Assembly (NCBI RefSeq): GCF_009749385.1
Contig: NZ_WBIN01000008.1
Location: 124,001-188,000 of the forward strand
Direction: 5' to 3'
Source of the DNA: Agromyces allii
Lineage (GTDB): Bacteria; Actinomycetota; Actinomycetes; Actinomycetales; Microbacteriaceae
Length of the DNA: 64,000 nt
Under the pieces are notes generated by a model. It did not search any database, was not told the origin of the DNA, and saw only the letters and a program-made list of their open reading frames with translations. The translations under genes were made by a program, and so were the position numbers. Numbering within the stretch: the stretch's first letter is position 1; each line of letters opens with the position of its first letter. Of the stretch, positions 42,504-51,564 are shown piece by piece.

Positions 42504-43694
42504 CTAGCGTTCGACGAGATCGGCGGCGACGCTCGCGAAGCGGTCGATGCCCCCGACGAGGAACACGACGTCGTCGTGTCCTCGTTCGAGGAGCAGGCGC
42601 GCGGCGCGGCGCGAGCGGAGGTCCTGTTCGCAGTAGACGACGAGCGTGCCGGCGCCGGCCGAGGGCTCATCGCCCGCCGCCAGGTCGCCGAGCGGCAGCA
42701 GCTCGCTGCCGGCGATGCGTCGCAGCTCGGCCTCGGCGGGCTCGCGGACGTCGAGCAGGCGCACCGGTTCGCCGCCGCGCACCCGGGCGAGCAGGTCGGC
42801 CGCGGTGACCCCGCGCGGGGCGGAGGCTGCGGCGAGCGCGGCGGCCGCGGCATCCGTCGCCGTCTCGATCGTCGATGGGGCGGGCTCGAGCCCGCAGAAG
42901 CGTTCGTAGTCGACGAGCGAGGTGATCCGAGGGGCATCGGCGATCGCCAGGTACGAGAGCTCGCGCGAGCGCCCCGTGAGGGCGTCGATCGTCGTGACGC
43001 GGCCGAGCAGCGGCTCGCCGACGCCCGTGACGAGCTTCACGACCTCGGTCGACATGAGGGCGCCGACCCAGGCGCACACGCTCGGCAGCACGCCGCCCTG
43101 CTCGCACGAGAGCACCTCGTCGGGCGACGGGGGCACGGGGAACAGGTCGCGGTAGGTCGGCCCGTGCTCGCGCCACGCGACGCCGACCTGGCCGTGGAAC
43201 CGCAGGATCGAGCCCCAAACGAGCGGGATGCCCGTGAGCAGCGCGGCATCGTTCACGAGGTAGCGGGTCGGGAAGTTGTCGCTGCCGTCGACCACGAGGT
43301 CGTACCCGGCGAGCACCTCGAGCGCGTTCGCCGAGGTGAGGCGGTCGCGATGACGGATGACGCGGCACTCCGGATCGATGCTTGCGACCGTGTCGGCCAG
43401 CGAGTCGACCTTCGCCCGCCCGACGTCGGCGACGCCGTGGCTGACCTGCCGGTGCAGGTTGGAGAGTTCGACCGTGTCGTCGTCGACGATGCCGATCGTG
43501 CCGACGCCGCTGCCGGCGAGGTAGGGCACGAGCGCGCTGCCGAGGCCCCCTGCGCCCACGACGAGCACCCGGGCGGCCGCGAGACGGCGCTGCGCGAGCT
43601 CGCCGAAGCCTGGGAGCATGAGCTGGCGGCTGAAGCGCGAGACCCGCTCGGCCGTCAGCGGCGGGCCCGGCTCGACGAGCGGGGCGGGGTTCAT
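42504..43694 (-). CDS. moeZ: ThiF/MoeB adenylyltransferase-rhodanese fusion (MoeZ-like)
   Basis: A 396-residue enzyme that activates the C-terminal glycine of ubiquitin-like sulphur carriers and then sulphurates it. The E1-like domain begins FSRQLMLPGFGELAQRRL and has VLVVGAGGLGSALVPYLAGSGVGTIGIVDDD, SNLHRQ and VDGSDNFPTRYLVND. YRDLFPVPP, SCEQGGVLPSVCAWVGALMSTEVVKL and LVDYERFCG match mycobacterial MoeZ rather than zinc-bearing MoeB. The rhodanese domain (about 300-396) has the active cysteine in VVYCEQDLRSRRAA. GAGGA lies 7 nt before the ATG. It is divergent from moaD, its probable substrate. Confidence 0.93.
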   Translation of the reverse strand: MNPAPLVEPGPPLTAERVSRFSRQLMLPGFGELAQRRLAAARVLVVGAGGLGSALVPYLAGSGVGTIGIVDDDTVELSNLHRQVSHGVADVGRAKVDSLADTVASIDPECRVIRHRDRLTSANALEVLAGYDLVVDGSDNFPTRYLVNDAALLTGIPLVWGSILRFHGQVGVAWREHGPTYRDLFPVPPSPDEVLSCEQGGVLPSVCAWVGALMSTEVVKLVTGVGEPLLGRVTTIDALTGRSRELSYLAIADAPRITSLVDYERFCGLEPAPSTIETATDAAAAALAAASAPRGVTAADLLARVRGGEPVRLLDVREPAEAELRRIAGSELLPLGDLAAGDEPSAGAGTLVVYCEQDLRSRRAARLLLERGHDDVVFLVGGIDRFASVAADLVER

Positions 43695-43750
43695 GCTGCC
43701 ATCCTCGCACGCACCCGCCTGGTGGCATCCTCCCGGGTACCATCGAACCC

Positions 43751-43999
43751 GTGACGCTCGTGACCGTTCGGTACTTCGCTGCGGCCGCCGAAGCGGCCGG
43801 GCTCGAACAGGAACGACTCGAGCTCGCGGCATCCGCCACCGTCGCAGACCTTCGCGAGGTGCTGCTCGCCCGCTACGGCGCGCCCATGGAACGCGTGCTG
43901 AGGTCGGGTTCGTTCCTCGTGGGCGGGCGCGTCGAGCGCGACCCCGCGGCAGCGCTCAGCGAGCAGGTCGACATCCTGCCGCCGTTCGCAGGCGGCTAG
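43751..43999 (+). CDS. moaD: Molybdopterin synthase small subunit MoaD
   Basis: An 82-residue ubiquitin-fold sulphur carrier. VTVRYFAAAAEAAGLEQERLEL at the N-terminus, VLRSGSFLVGGRV in the middle and the C-terminal DILPPFAGG match MoaD; the final Gly-Gly is adenylated and thiocarboxylated. GTG at 43751 has TACCAT seven bases upstream and no Shine-Dalgarno, indicating a leaderless transcript. It is divergent from moeZ, and its TAG stop forms part of a CTAG that also stops the convergent TetR gene. The large subunit gene moaE is not in the window. Confidence 0.93.
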   Translation: MTLVTVRYFAAAAEAAGLEQERLELAASATVADLREVLLARYGAPMERVLRSGSFLVGGRVERDPAAALSEQVDILPPFAGG

Positions 44000-44628
44000 A
44001 CCGGGTCCGTCAGGCCGAAGGCGCGGCGCAGTGCCCGGCCGAGCAGTTCGGGAACGTCGAGCTCGCCGGGGTGCAGCGCGTCGTAGACCTGCAGCCCCTC
44101 CCACGTGGAGATGAGCACCGCGGCGCTCTCCTCCGGAGTGAGTCCGTCGTCGGCGACCGCGCCCGCGAGGCGCTGCGCGCGGATCGTCGCGGCCATGATG
44201 TCGCGCGGGATCAGCTGACGACGTGCCATGAACTCGCGGGCCGGGTGGTCGGGCGACCCGGCCTCGGCCGACATCACGGAGAGCAGCTGCACGAGGCCGG
44301 GGGCCGCGAGGTTGCGGCGGGCGGTCGCGACGAACCCGTCGGCGACGGCCGCAGGCGTGGGTTCCGTCGACAGCGTCGACAGGTCGTCGGGCAGGTGCTG
44401 GGCGTCCTGCCATTCGAGGACGGCCTGCAGCAGTGCGGTCTTGTTGCCGAAGTGGTGCAGCAGCGTCGAGTGGTCGACGCCGGCGGCCCGCGCGATGCCG
44501 CGCACGGAGGCGCCGTGGAACCCCTGCTGCGCGAACGCCTCGGCCGCCCTGGCCACGATCTGGTGCTTGGTGGCGCGCCCGTTGACGTAGCCCTCGAGGC
44601 GCTCGATCAGTTCGTCGTCGGTCGTCAT
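43996..44628 (-). CDS. TetR-family regulator divergent from the GH3 genes
   Basis: A 210-residue repressor. The helix-turn-helix is ATKHQIVARAAEAFAQQGFHGASVRGIARAAGVDHSTLLHHFGNKTALLQAV (residues about 20-70), typical TetR; the rest is the helical ligand and dimer domain. ATG at 44628 is preferred over the adjacent GTG at 44631 because GGAGA is better spaced. A 28-bp palindrome at 44667-44694 lies in the divergent promoter region, so it probably represses itself and the beta-glucosidase operon in the absence of an inducing sugar. Confidence 0.9.
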   Translation of the reverse strand: MTTDDELIERLEGYVNGRATKHQIVARAAEAFAQQGFHGASVRGIARAAGVDHSTLLHHFGNKTALLQAVLEWQDAQHLPDDLSTLSTEPTPAAVADGFVATARRNLAAPGLVQLLSVMSAEAGSPDHPAREFMARRQLIPRDIMAATIRAQRLAGAVADDGLTPEESAAVLISTWEGLQVYDALHPGELDVPELLGRALRRAFGLTDPV

Positions 44629-44666
44629 CACGTCTCCATGCTTCCACGGCCCCTTCGCCGCTCAGC

Positions 44667-44694
44667 CCGAATTCCACCATGTGGTGGAATTCGG
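44667..44694. promoter_or_regulatory. 28-bp palindromic operator between tetR and the GH3 operon
   Basis: CCGAATTCCACCAT (44667-44680) and GTGGTGGAATTCGG (44681-44694) are reverse complements in 13 of 14 positions. The sequence is AT-richer than its surroundings and stands 39 bases from the tetR ATG. TACCAT at 44696-44701 could be the -10 box for the GH3 operon, with a leader of about 75 nt. Confidence 0.8.
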
Positions 44695-44781
44695 TTACCA
44701 TAGCACTGCGCCGCCCGTGCGGCAGCACGCCTGCCGGCCCCCACCGGCGGGCACATCGACCGACGTCGTCCGAGGAGCCCC

Positions 44782-47271
44782 ATGCCCGAGCGCATCCAGC
44801 AGCTGCTTGCGCAGCTGACCCTTTCGGAGAAGGCGTCGCTGATGTCGGGCGCGAACTTCTGGAACACGAAGGCGGTCGACCGCCTCGGCGTTCCCGCGAT
44901 CATGCTCACCGACGGCCCCCACGGCCTGCGCAAGCAGGGCGGCGCGGCCGACCACCTCGGCCTGAACGCGAGCATCCCGGCGACCTGCTTCCCCACGGCC
45001 GCCACGCTCGCCAACAGCTGGGACGTCGACCTGCTCCGCCTGGTCGGCGAGTCGCTCGGCGCCGAGGCGGCGGCCGAACAGGTCAGTGTGCTGCTCGGCC
45101 CCGGCCTGAACATCAAGCGCAATCCGCTGGCCGGCCGCAACTTCGAGTACTTCTCCGAAGACCCCCTGCTCGCGGGTACGATGGCCGCCGCCTTCATCCG
45201 CGGCGTGCAGTCGCAGGGCGTCGCCGCATCGGCCAAGCACTTCGCGGTGAACAGCCAGGAGACCCACCGCATGTCGATCGACGAGGTCGTCGACGAGCGG
45301 GCCCTGCACGAGCTCTACCTCGAGGGCTTCCGCATCGCGATCACCGAGGGCGACGCGTGGACCGTGATGAGCTCGTACAACCGGGTCAACGGCACCTACG
45401 CCAACGAGAACCACGAGCTCATGCTCGACATCCTGCGCCGACGTTGGGGCTTCGACGCGCTCGTCGTGACCGACTGGGGCGGCAGCAACGACCGCGTCGC
45501 GGGCCTCGTCGCCGGCAACGCGCTCGAGATGCCGTCGACGAACGGCGTCACCGATGCCGAGATCGTGCGCGCGGTCGAGTCGGGCGAGCTCGATATCGCG
45601 CTGCTCGACGCCCGCGTGGCCGAGCTGCTGACGCTCATCGAGCGCACGGCGCCGAAGCCGACCGGCACGAGCACCGGCACCGGCACCGGCACCGGCACCG
45701 GCACCGGCACCGGCCACGTCTCCCCCGCCGACCTCGATGCGCACCACGCCCTCGCCGTCGAGTCGGCCCGCCGCTCGCTCGTGCTGCTCGCCAACCGCGA
45801 CGGGGCCCTGCCGCTCGCCTCGGCCGCCGGCGCCGGCCGCGTCGCCGTCATCGGCGACTTCGCCGAGACCCCGCGCTACCAGGGCGCCGGCAGCTCGCTC
45901 GTGAACCCCACGCGCATCGATTCCGCCCTCGACGCGCTGCGCGCCTCCGACCTCGACGTCATCGGCTTCGAACCCGGGTTCTCACGCATGGACGGCCCCT
46001 CGAAGGCCCGTCGCCGACGTGCGCTCGCCCTCGCGGCGAAGGCCGACACCGTGCTGCTCTTCCTCGGGCTCGACGAGTCCGCCGAGGCCGAGGCCGTCGA
46101 CCGCACCCACATGCGCCTCGCGCAGAACCAGCTCGACCTCGTCGAGGAACTGCTCGCGCTCGGCGCGCGCGTCATCGTCGTGCTCGCGGGCGGCTCGCCC
46201 GTCGAGCTGCCGTTCGCCGATCGGGTCGACGCGATCCTGCACGGCTACCTCGCGGGCCAGGGCGGCGGCCGCGCGGTCGTCGACGCGCTCACCGGCGCGG
46301 TCAACCCGAGCGGCAAGCTCGCCGAGACCTACCCGCTGCGCTACGAGGACGTCGCGTCGGCGGCGACCTTCCGCCGCACCGAGGCGACGAGCGAGCACCG
46401 CGAGAGCATCTACCTCGGCTACCGCCACTACGACAAGGTCGGCGCCGCCGTGCGCTACCCCTTCGGCCACGGCCTGAGCTACACGAGCTTCGCGTACTCC
46501 GACCTCGTCGTCGGCGCCTCGACCGTCAGCGTCGCCGTGACCAACACGGGCGAGCGCGCCGGCTCCGAGATCGTGCAGGTCTACCTCGAGGCTCCGGATG
46601 CCGCGAGCGGCCGCTTCCGCGCACCGCGCGAGCTCGGCGGCTTCGCGAAGGTCGCGCTCGAGCCCGGCGAGCGCGCCATCGTCGAGGTGGCCCTCGCCGA
46701 GCACGCGTTCGACGCGTACGACGTCGCCACGCACGACTGGCGCACGGTGCCCGGCACCTACGCGGTGCTCGCCGGGGCGTCGTCGCGCGACATCCGCCTT
46801 CGCGAATCGATCGAGATCGACGGCGAGGCCTGGTCGTTCGCCCACGAGCGAGACCTGCCGAGCTACGTCTCGGGCCGTGTCGACGCCGTCGACGCCGCGG
46901 AGTTCGAGACGCTGCTCGGCCGCCCCCTGCCCGACGCCGAGTGGGACGCCGAGCGTCCGCTCACGCGCGACGACATCATCGCGCAGACCAAGGGTCGCGG
47001 CGGATTCGCCGGGCTCCTGTACTGGCTGATCACGACGAGCCACGACGTGCTCATGCGCCTGAAGCGCCCCCTCGCCGCGAACAACACCCACTTCGCGCTC
47101 GACCTGCCGTTCCGCTCGATCCCCCGCCTGTCGGGCGGGGCATTCGACGAGGACATGCTCGACGGCCTGCTCCTCATGGTCAACCGTTACTTCTTCCGCG
47201 GCGCACGCCGCCTCATCAGCGCGGCATGGAAGCTGCGCGCCACCAAGAACCGCGACCCGAAAGCGAACTGA
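44782..47271 (+). CDS. Cytoplasmic glycoside hydrolase family 3 (beta-glucosidase type)
   Basis: An 829-residue GH3 enzyme with the normal domain order. The catalytic barrel (about 5-290) has SGANFWNTKAVDRLGVPAIMLTDGPHGLR, GRNFEYFSEDPLLAG, SAKHFAVNSQETHR and the nucleophile D231 in VVTDWGGSN. A Thr-Gly repeat linker (about 293-312) leads to the GH3 C-terminal domain with SLVNPTRID and the GxxxPSGKLAETYPL block, then a fibronectin-III-like domain (YPFGHGLSYTSF, VSVAVTNTGERAGSEIVQVYL) and an extra C-terminal part of about 140 residues. No signal peptide is present, so imported oligosaccharides are the likely substrate. Whether glucosides or xylosides are cleaved cannot be read from sequence. 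It starts the GH3 operon. Confidence 0.92.
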   Translation: MPERIQQLLAQLTLSEKASLMSGANFWNTKAVDRLGVPAIMLTDGPHGLRKQGGAADHLGLNASIPATCFPTAATLANSWDVDLLRLVGESLGAEAAAEQVSVLLGPGLNIKRNPLAGRNFEYFSEDPLLAGTMAAAFIRGVQSQGVAASAKHFAVNSQETHRMSIDEVVDERALHELYLEGFRIAITEGDAWTVMSSYNRVNGTYANENHELMLDILRRRWGFDALVVTDWGGSNDRVAGLVAGNALEMPSTNGVTDAEIVRAVESGELDIALLDARVAELLTLIERTAPKPTGTSTGTGTGTGTGTGTGHVSPADLDAHHALAVESARRSLVLLANRDGALPLASAAGAGRVAVIGDFAETPRYQGAGSSLVNPTRIDSALDALRASDLDVIGFEPGFSRMDGPSKARRRRALALAAKADTVLLFLGLDESAEAEAVDRTHMRLAQNQLDLVEELLALGARVIVVLAGGSPVELPFADRVDAILHGYLAGQGGGRAVVDALTGAVNPSGKLAETYPLRYEDVASAATFRRTEATSEHRESIYLGYRHYDKVGAAVRYPFGHGLSYTSFAYSDLVVGASTVSVAVTNTGERAGSEIVQVYLEAPDAASGRFRAPRELGGFAKVALEPGERAIVEVALAEHAFDAYDVATHDWRTVPGTYAVLAGASSRDIRLRESIEIDGEAWSFAHERDLPSYVSGRVDAVDAAEFETLLGRPLPDAEWDAERPLTRDDIIAQTKGRGGFAGLLYWLITTSHDVLMRLKRPLAANNTHFALDLPFRSIPRLSGGAFDEDMLDGLLLMVNRYFFRGARRLISAAWKLRATKNRDPKAN
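45671..45712 (+). repeat. Seven hexanucleotide repeats (GCACCG) inside the GH3 gene
   Basis: Seven perfect contiguous GCACCG units encode a Thr-Gly linker between the catalytic barrel and the C-terminal domain. The flanking ACGAGCACCGG shows degenerate units. Hexamer slippage would alter linker length without a frameshift. Confidence 0.95.
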
Positions 47272-47274
47272 GAA

Positions 47275-50019
47275 ATGCCCACCCGGAAAGAGATCACGCA
47301 GGAGGCGGTCGCCCGCGTCCAGGCCGAGAAGGCCGCGAAGCGCGCGCGCAAGGCGGAACTGAAGGCGATGTCGCCCGCAGACCGCAAGGCGGCCAAGGCG
47401 GCCGACCGCGCCGCCGCCCGCGAGGCGAAGCAGGCGGCCAAGGCCGAGCGCAAGGCCGCCCGCGCCTCGATGTCGCGCACCGAGTTCCGCGAGCTCAAGC
47501 GTCGCGAGCGCGCCTACCGCAGGATCAAGGCGCGCCCCCGCCGCATCATCGGCTGGAGCGTCGTCGTGGCGATCGTCGCCGTCGTCGCCGTGCTCGTCGC
47601 GCCCGTCGTGCGCGACATCGGCCGGCTCACCTCGATCGAGCTCGACAGCTCGACCGCCGCGGGCGAGGCCGCACGCGAGCACAGCACCGAGGTCACCGAG
47701 GCGATCTCCGACGAGGGCATCGTGCTCCTGAAGAACGAGGGCGACGTGCTGCCGCTCGCAGGCGACCGCCTGAACGTCTTCAGCTTCGCGTCGTTCAACC
47801 TCCGGTTCGGCGGCGCCGGATCGGGCGGCGCGAACCAGGCGAGCGCCGTCGGCCTGTACGACGCGCTCGACCAGCAGGGCGTCGAGGTCAACGGCGAGCT
47901 GCGCTCCGCCATGGAGGACGCCGGCGCCGAGACGAAGTCCGACGCCCCCAGCGGCCTGCTCGGCATCCTCGCGATGCTCACCGGCGGCGACGAGCCCGAG
48001 CCCGAGCCCGACTACCTCACCGACGACGTGCTCGCCCAGGCGCGCGACTACGCCGACACCGCGCTCGTCGTGATCGGCTCCGGCGCCTCCGAGGCGGCCG
48101 ACCAGACGGCGGAGAGCCTCCGCATCAGCGACGCCCAGCGCGACCTGCTCGACGTCGTGACCGCGAACTTCGACGACGTCGTCGTCGTGGTCAACTCGGG
48201 CAACCAGATGGAGCTCGGCTTCGTCGAGGAGTACCCGCAGATCACCGGTGCCGTGTGGATCGGCACCCCCGGCCCGCGCGGCGCGGTCTCGCTCGCGAAG
48301 GTGCTGACGGGCGAGGTGAACCCGTCGGGCCACCTCACCGACACCTACGCGCGCGACATCACCGCGGCTCCCGCGGCCGAGAACCTCGGCGACTTCCGCT
48401 ACGAGAACGCCTCCCGCAGCGTGCTCGAGTACGAGGAGGGCATCTACGTCGGCTACCGCTACTACGAGACCCGCTACCTCGGCGACGAGGCCGGCTACGC
48501 CGCCGCGGTGCAGTTCCCCTTCGGCTACGGCACGAGTTACACCGACTTCGCCTGGGACGCGGCGCAGCCCGTGGTCGGCGACGACGACCTCTCCGTCGAT
48601 GTGACGGTGACGAACACGGGCGACGTCGCGGGCAAGGACGTCGTGCAGGTCTACTTCTCGGCGCCGTACACCGACGGCGGCATCGAGAAGTCGGCGATCG
48701 AGCTCGCGGGCTACGCGAAGACGTCGCTGCTCGAGCCCGGCGCATCCGAGACCGTGACCGTCGAGTTCGCGAAGCGCGACATGTCGTCGTGGGACGACGC
48801 GACCGGCACCTACCTGCTCGAGCAGGGCACGTACGGCATCACGGTCGGCACCGACGTGCACACGCCCGTCGCCTCGTTCGAGACCGACGTGGCCGCCGAT
48901 GTCGTCTACGACACCGACGAGACCACGGGCACCGCGCTCGAGAACCGCTTCGGCTACGCCGGTGAGGGGCTCACCACGCTGTCGCGCAGCGACTGGGAGG
49001 GCACCTACCCCGACAGCTCGGACATGGACCTCGTGGCATCCGACGAGCTCCTCGAACGCATGGACCCCGAGATCGCACCCGCCGACGGCGAGGCGCCCAC
49101 GTACGGCGCCGACAACGGCATCGTGCTCGAAGACCTCGAGGGCCTCGACTACGACGACCCGAAGTGGGAGCAGTTCCTCGACCAGCTCACGGCCGACGAG
49201 CAGATCTCGCTCTTCGCCAACGGCGCCTACGTGACCGAGGACGTCGAGCGGCTCGGCATCCCGAAGTCGGTGCTGCTCGACGGCCCGGCCGGCCTGAACT
49301 ACCTCTTCGGCGACCTCGGGGCGGCGTCGTTCGCGACGCAGGTCGTGGTGGCGTCGACGTGGAACGACGAACTCGCCGCCGCACTCGGTGAAGCGGTCGG
49401 CGCCGAGGCCAACGCCTACGGCGTGCAGGGCTGGTACGCCCCCGGCATGAACCTGCACCGCACCGCCATGGGCGGCCGCAACTTCGAGTACTTCTCCGAG
49501 GACCCGCTGCTCTCGGGCAAGATGAGCGCCGCCATGGTCGAGGGCGCGCAGAGCAAGGGCGTGCTGACGTTCATGAAGCACTTCGCGCTCAACGAGCAGG
49601 AGGTGAGCGCCCGTGCCCCGGGCATGAACATCTTCGTCGACGAGCAGGCCATGCGCGAGCTCTACCTGCGTCCCTTCGAGATCACGGTCAAGGAGGCGGA
49701 TGCCTCGGGCGCGATGACCTCGTTCATGAACATCGGCGGCCGGTGGGCCGGCGGCAACGAGCAGCTGCTGCAGGACGTGCTCCGCGGCGAGTGGGGCTTC
49801 GACGGCGTCGTGTCGACCGACGCGGTGCTCGGCGGCTGGATGGACCCCGCGCTCGCGGTGCGCTACGGCAACGACCTGATGCTCGCGATGCTGCCGACCT
49901 CGACCGCGAACCAGACGAAGTCGGCGCTCGAGGCCGACCCGGTCGGGGTCGGCGAGGGCCTGCGCGACCGTGTCCACGCCGTGCTGTTCGCCGTGCTGCA
50001 GACCGACCTGTTCGACTGA
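47275..50019 (+). CDS. Membrane-anchored GH3 protein with inverted domain order
   Basis: A 914-residue GH3 relative. Residues 1-88 are a Lys/Arg/Ala-rich cytoplasmic helix, 89-111 a transmembrane segment, then the order of a standard GH3 is reversed: the C-terminal alpha/beta domain comes first (ISDEGIVLLKNEGDVLPL, PRGAVSLAKVLTGEVNPSGHLTDTYA), then the fibronectin-III-like part (QFPFGYGTSYTDF, VDVTVTNTGDVAGKDVVQVYF), and the catalytic barrel is last (about 640-905: FANGAYVTEDVERLGIPKSVLLDGPAGL, GRNFEYFSEDPLLSG, MKHFALNEQEV, and nucleophile position D849 in VVSTDAVLGGW). Inverted GH3 enzymes are known from Butyrivibrio and Ruminococcus. It follows the first GH3 gene by three bases, giving an inside/outside enzyme pair. 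Confidence 0.88.
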   Translation: MPTRKEITQEAVARVQAEKAAKRARKAELKAMSPADRKAAKAADRAAAREAKQAAKAERKAARASMSRTEFRELKRRERAYRRIKARPRRIIGWSVVVAIVAVVAVLVAPVVRDIGRLTSIELDSSTAAGEAAREHSTEVTEAISDEGIVLLKNEGDVLPLAGDRLNVFSFASFNLRFGGAGSGGANQASAVGLYDALDQQGVEVNGELRSAMEDAGAETKSDAPSGLLGILAMLTGGDEPEPEPDYLTDDVLAQARDYADTALVVIGSGASEAADQTAESLRISDAQRDLLDVVTANFDDVVVVVNSGNQMELGFVEEYPQITGAVWIGTPGPRGAVSLAKVLTGEVNPSGHLTDTYARDITAAPAAENLGDFRYENASRSVLEYEEGIYVGYRYYETRYLGDEAGYAAAVQFPFGYGTSYTDFAWDAAQPVVGDDDLSVDVTVTNTGDVAGKDVVQVYFSAPYTDGGIEKSAIELAGYAKTSLLEPGASETVTVEFAKRDMSSWDDATGTYLLEQGTYGITVGTDVHTPVASFETDVAADVVYDTDETTGTALENRFGYAGEGLTTLSRSDWEGTYPDSSDMDLVASDELLERMDPEIAPADGEAPTYGADNGIVLEDLEGLDYDDPKWEQFLDQLTADEQISLFANGAYVTEDVERLGIPKSVLLDGPAGLNYLFGDLGAASFATQVVVASTWNDELAAALGEAVGAEANAYGVQGWYAPGMNLHRTAMGGRNFEYFSEDPLLSGKMSAAMVEGAQSKGVLTFMKHFALNEQEVSARAPGMNIFVDEQAMRELYLRPFEITVKEADASGAMTSFMNIGGRWAGGNEQLLQDVLRGEWGFDGVVSTDAVLGGWMDPALAVRYGNDLMLAMLPTSTANQTKSALEADPVGVGEGLRDRVHAVLFAVLQTDLFD

Positions 50020-50053
50020 CGGCCGACCGGTCTCCCGGTACGGCCGGCATGCG

Positions 50054-50089
50054 GGAAGCCTCCGGATCGTTCGCGATCCGGGGGCTTCC
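50054..50089. terminator. Terminator with UUCG tetraloop after the GH3 operon
   Basis: GGAAGCCTCCGGATCG (50054-50069) and CGATCCGGGGGCTTCC (50074-50089) form a 16-bp stem with one G-T pair around a TTCG loop; TCGTTCC follows. It stands between the convergent GH3 and alditol oxidase genes and can serve both. Confidence 0.85.
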
Positions 50090-50124
50090 TCGTTCCGGCA
50101 GCCTCCGCGTGTCCGCGGAACGCG

Positions 50125-51432
50125 TCAGAGTCCGAGGCGCTCGAGCAGGTCGTTGCGGAACACGCCGTTCGGGTCGTACCGGGCCGCGAGCGAACGGAAG
50201 TCGTTCCAGCGGGCGTAGAGCTGCGGCATCCGCTCGCTCGCCTCCGCGACGTCGAAGAGCTTGCCCCAGTGCGGGCGCGCCTCGAACGGCGCGAGTGCGG
50301 CCTGCAGCGTCGGCAGCAGCGCCTCGACCGCCGGCTGGTCGGGCAGCCAGGTGAAGTGCAGGCCGAGGGCCGGCCGCTCGTACGACGACGACAGCCACAG
50401 CGTGTCGGCCGCGACCGTGCGGATCTCGCACACCTGGAGCAGGGGCGCGATCGACCCGGCGAGCCCGCGCACGGCGGCGATCGCGTCGGCGGCGTGCTCG
50501 CGCGGCACGAGGAACTCCGACTGCAGCTCGTCGCCGTTCGACGGGGTGAAGCCGAGCTTGAAGTGCGGCAGGCGCTCGAACCACGGGCCCGGCAGCCCGA
50601 GCTGGTCGGTGCAGTGCTCGGCCGAGACGCCCGGCAGCGGGTGCCGCTTCACGGTCGCCGCGTGCACGCCCATCGCCGCGAGCGTCTCAGGGAGGGCCTC
50701 GGACGCCGCTGCATCCGTTCGCTGCTTCAGCCAGAGCTGGTCGATGACGTCGGGGTCGCGCCAGGTCGTGAACAGGCTCGTCGAGGTCGCGAGGCCCGTG
50801 ACGGCATCGAGGTCGGCGAGCACGGCCTCGAGCGGGAGCCGCTCGAACACGCGCTGGGCGACCTCGTAGGTCGGTTCGATGTCGAGTTCGAGCGCCGTGA
50901 CGACGCCCAGCGCGCCGAGGCCGACGACCGCGCCGTCGAAGTCGGGCTCGCCGCGGCGGAGCCGGCGAAGCGACCCGTCGGCTGCGACGAGCTCGAGCGC
51001 GGCGACCTGGGTCGCGAGCGAGCCGAGGCGGTCGCCCGAGCCGTGGGTACCCGTGGCGACCGCTCCGGCGACGGAGATGTGCGGCAGCGACGCGAGGTTC
51101 GCGAGCGCCCAGCCCTCGCGGTCGAGCGCCTCGGCGACCTCGCCGTGACGGAGGCCGGCCGAGACCCGTGCGGTGCGCGCCTCGGCGTCGATCTCGACGT
51201 GCGCCGGCAGGCCGGCCGTCTCGACGAGCAGGCCCTCGGTGTCGGCGATGCGGTTGAAGCTGTGCCGCGAGCCGAGGGCGCGCACGCGGGTCGCGCCGCC
51301 GGGTGCACCTGCGTTCGCCGCCGAGGCCACGAGCTCGGACAGCTCGTCGACCGAGGTCGGCCGTGCGATGCGTGCGGCGCCGTACTCGAGGTTGCCGGCC
51401 CAGTTGCGGCCCGCACCGGTGCGTTCGGTCAT
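50125..51432 (-). CDS. FAD-linked alditol oxidase
   Basis: A 435-residue VAO-family flavoprotein. The FAD domain shows ARIARPTSVDELSELV, RALGSRHSFNRIADT with the histidine (in GSRHSF) to which FAD is covalently bound in relatives, and LPHISVAGAVATGTHGSG. The C-terminal block RPHWGKLFDV ... YARWNDFRSLAARYDPNGVFRNDLL is characteristic of Streptomyces alditol oxidase and xylitol oxidase. These enzymes oxidise sugar alcohols such as xylitol or sorbitol to aldoses with oxygen, releasing hydrogen peroxide. Its site beside an arabinofuranosidase and sugar importer suggests a role with pentitols. It is transcribed alone, with about 130 bases to the GH51 gene. Confidence 0.88.
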   Translation of the reverse strand: MTERTGAGRNWAGNLEYGAARIARPTSVDELSELVASAANAGAPGGATRVRALGSRHSFNRIADTEGLLVETAGLPAHVEIDAEARTARVSAGLRHGEVAEALDREGWALANLASLPHISVAGAVATGTHGSGDRLGSLATQVAALELVAADGSLRRLRRGEPDFDGAVVGLGALGVVTALELDIEPTYEVAQRVFERLPLEAVLADLDAVTGLATSTSLFTTWRDPDVIDQLWLKQRTDAAASEALPETLAAMGVHAATVKRHPLPGVSAEHCTDQLGLPGPWFERLPHFKLGFTPSNGDELQSEFLVPREHAADAIAAVRGLAGSIAPLLQVCEIRTVAADTLWLSSSYERPALGLHFTWLPDQPAVEALLPTLQAALAPFEARPHWGKLFDVAEASERMPQLYARWNDFRSLAARYDPNGVFRNDLLERLGL

Positions 51433-51564
51433 CGTGCTCCCGTCGTCGTGGTCGTTCGGGCCCCGCGGATGTCGCGGCTGCGCGCCCGAGCGGAGTGCAC
51501 CGCCCGGACGCGCCGGCCGTCACCACCGTACGACAGGATGCGTACGACGGGACGGCCGGCGTGC

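Noticed and set aside
43996..43999. Overlap of moaD and tetR as something special
   Set aside because: Convergent genes sharing a CTAG for both stop codons are common in compact genomes.
45671..45712. CRISPR-like array
   Set aside because: The hexamer units have no spacers and lie in frame inside a GH3 gene; there are no cas genes in the window.
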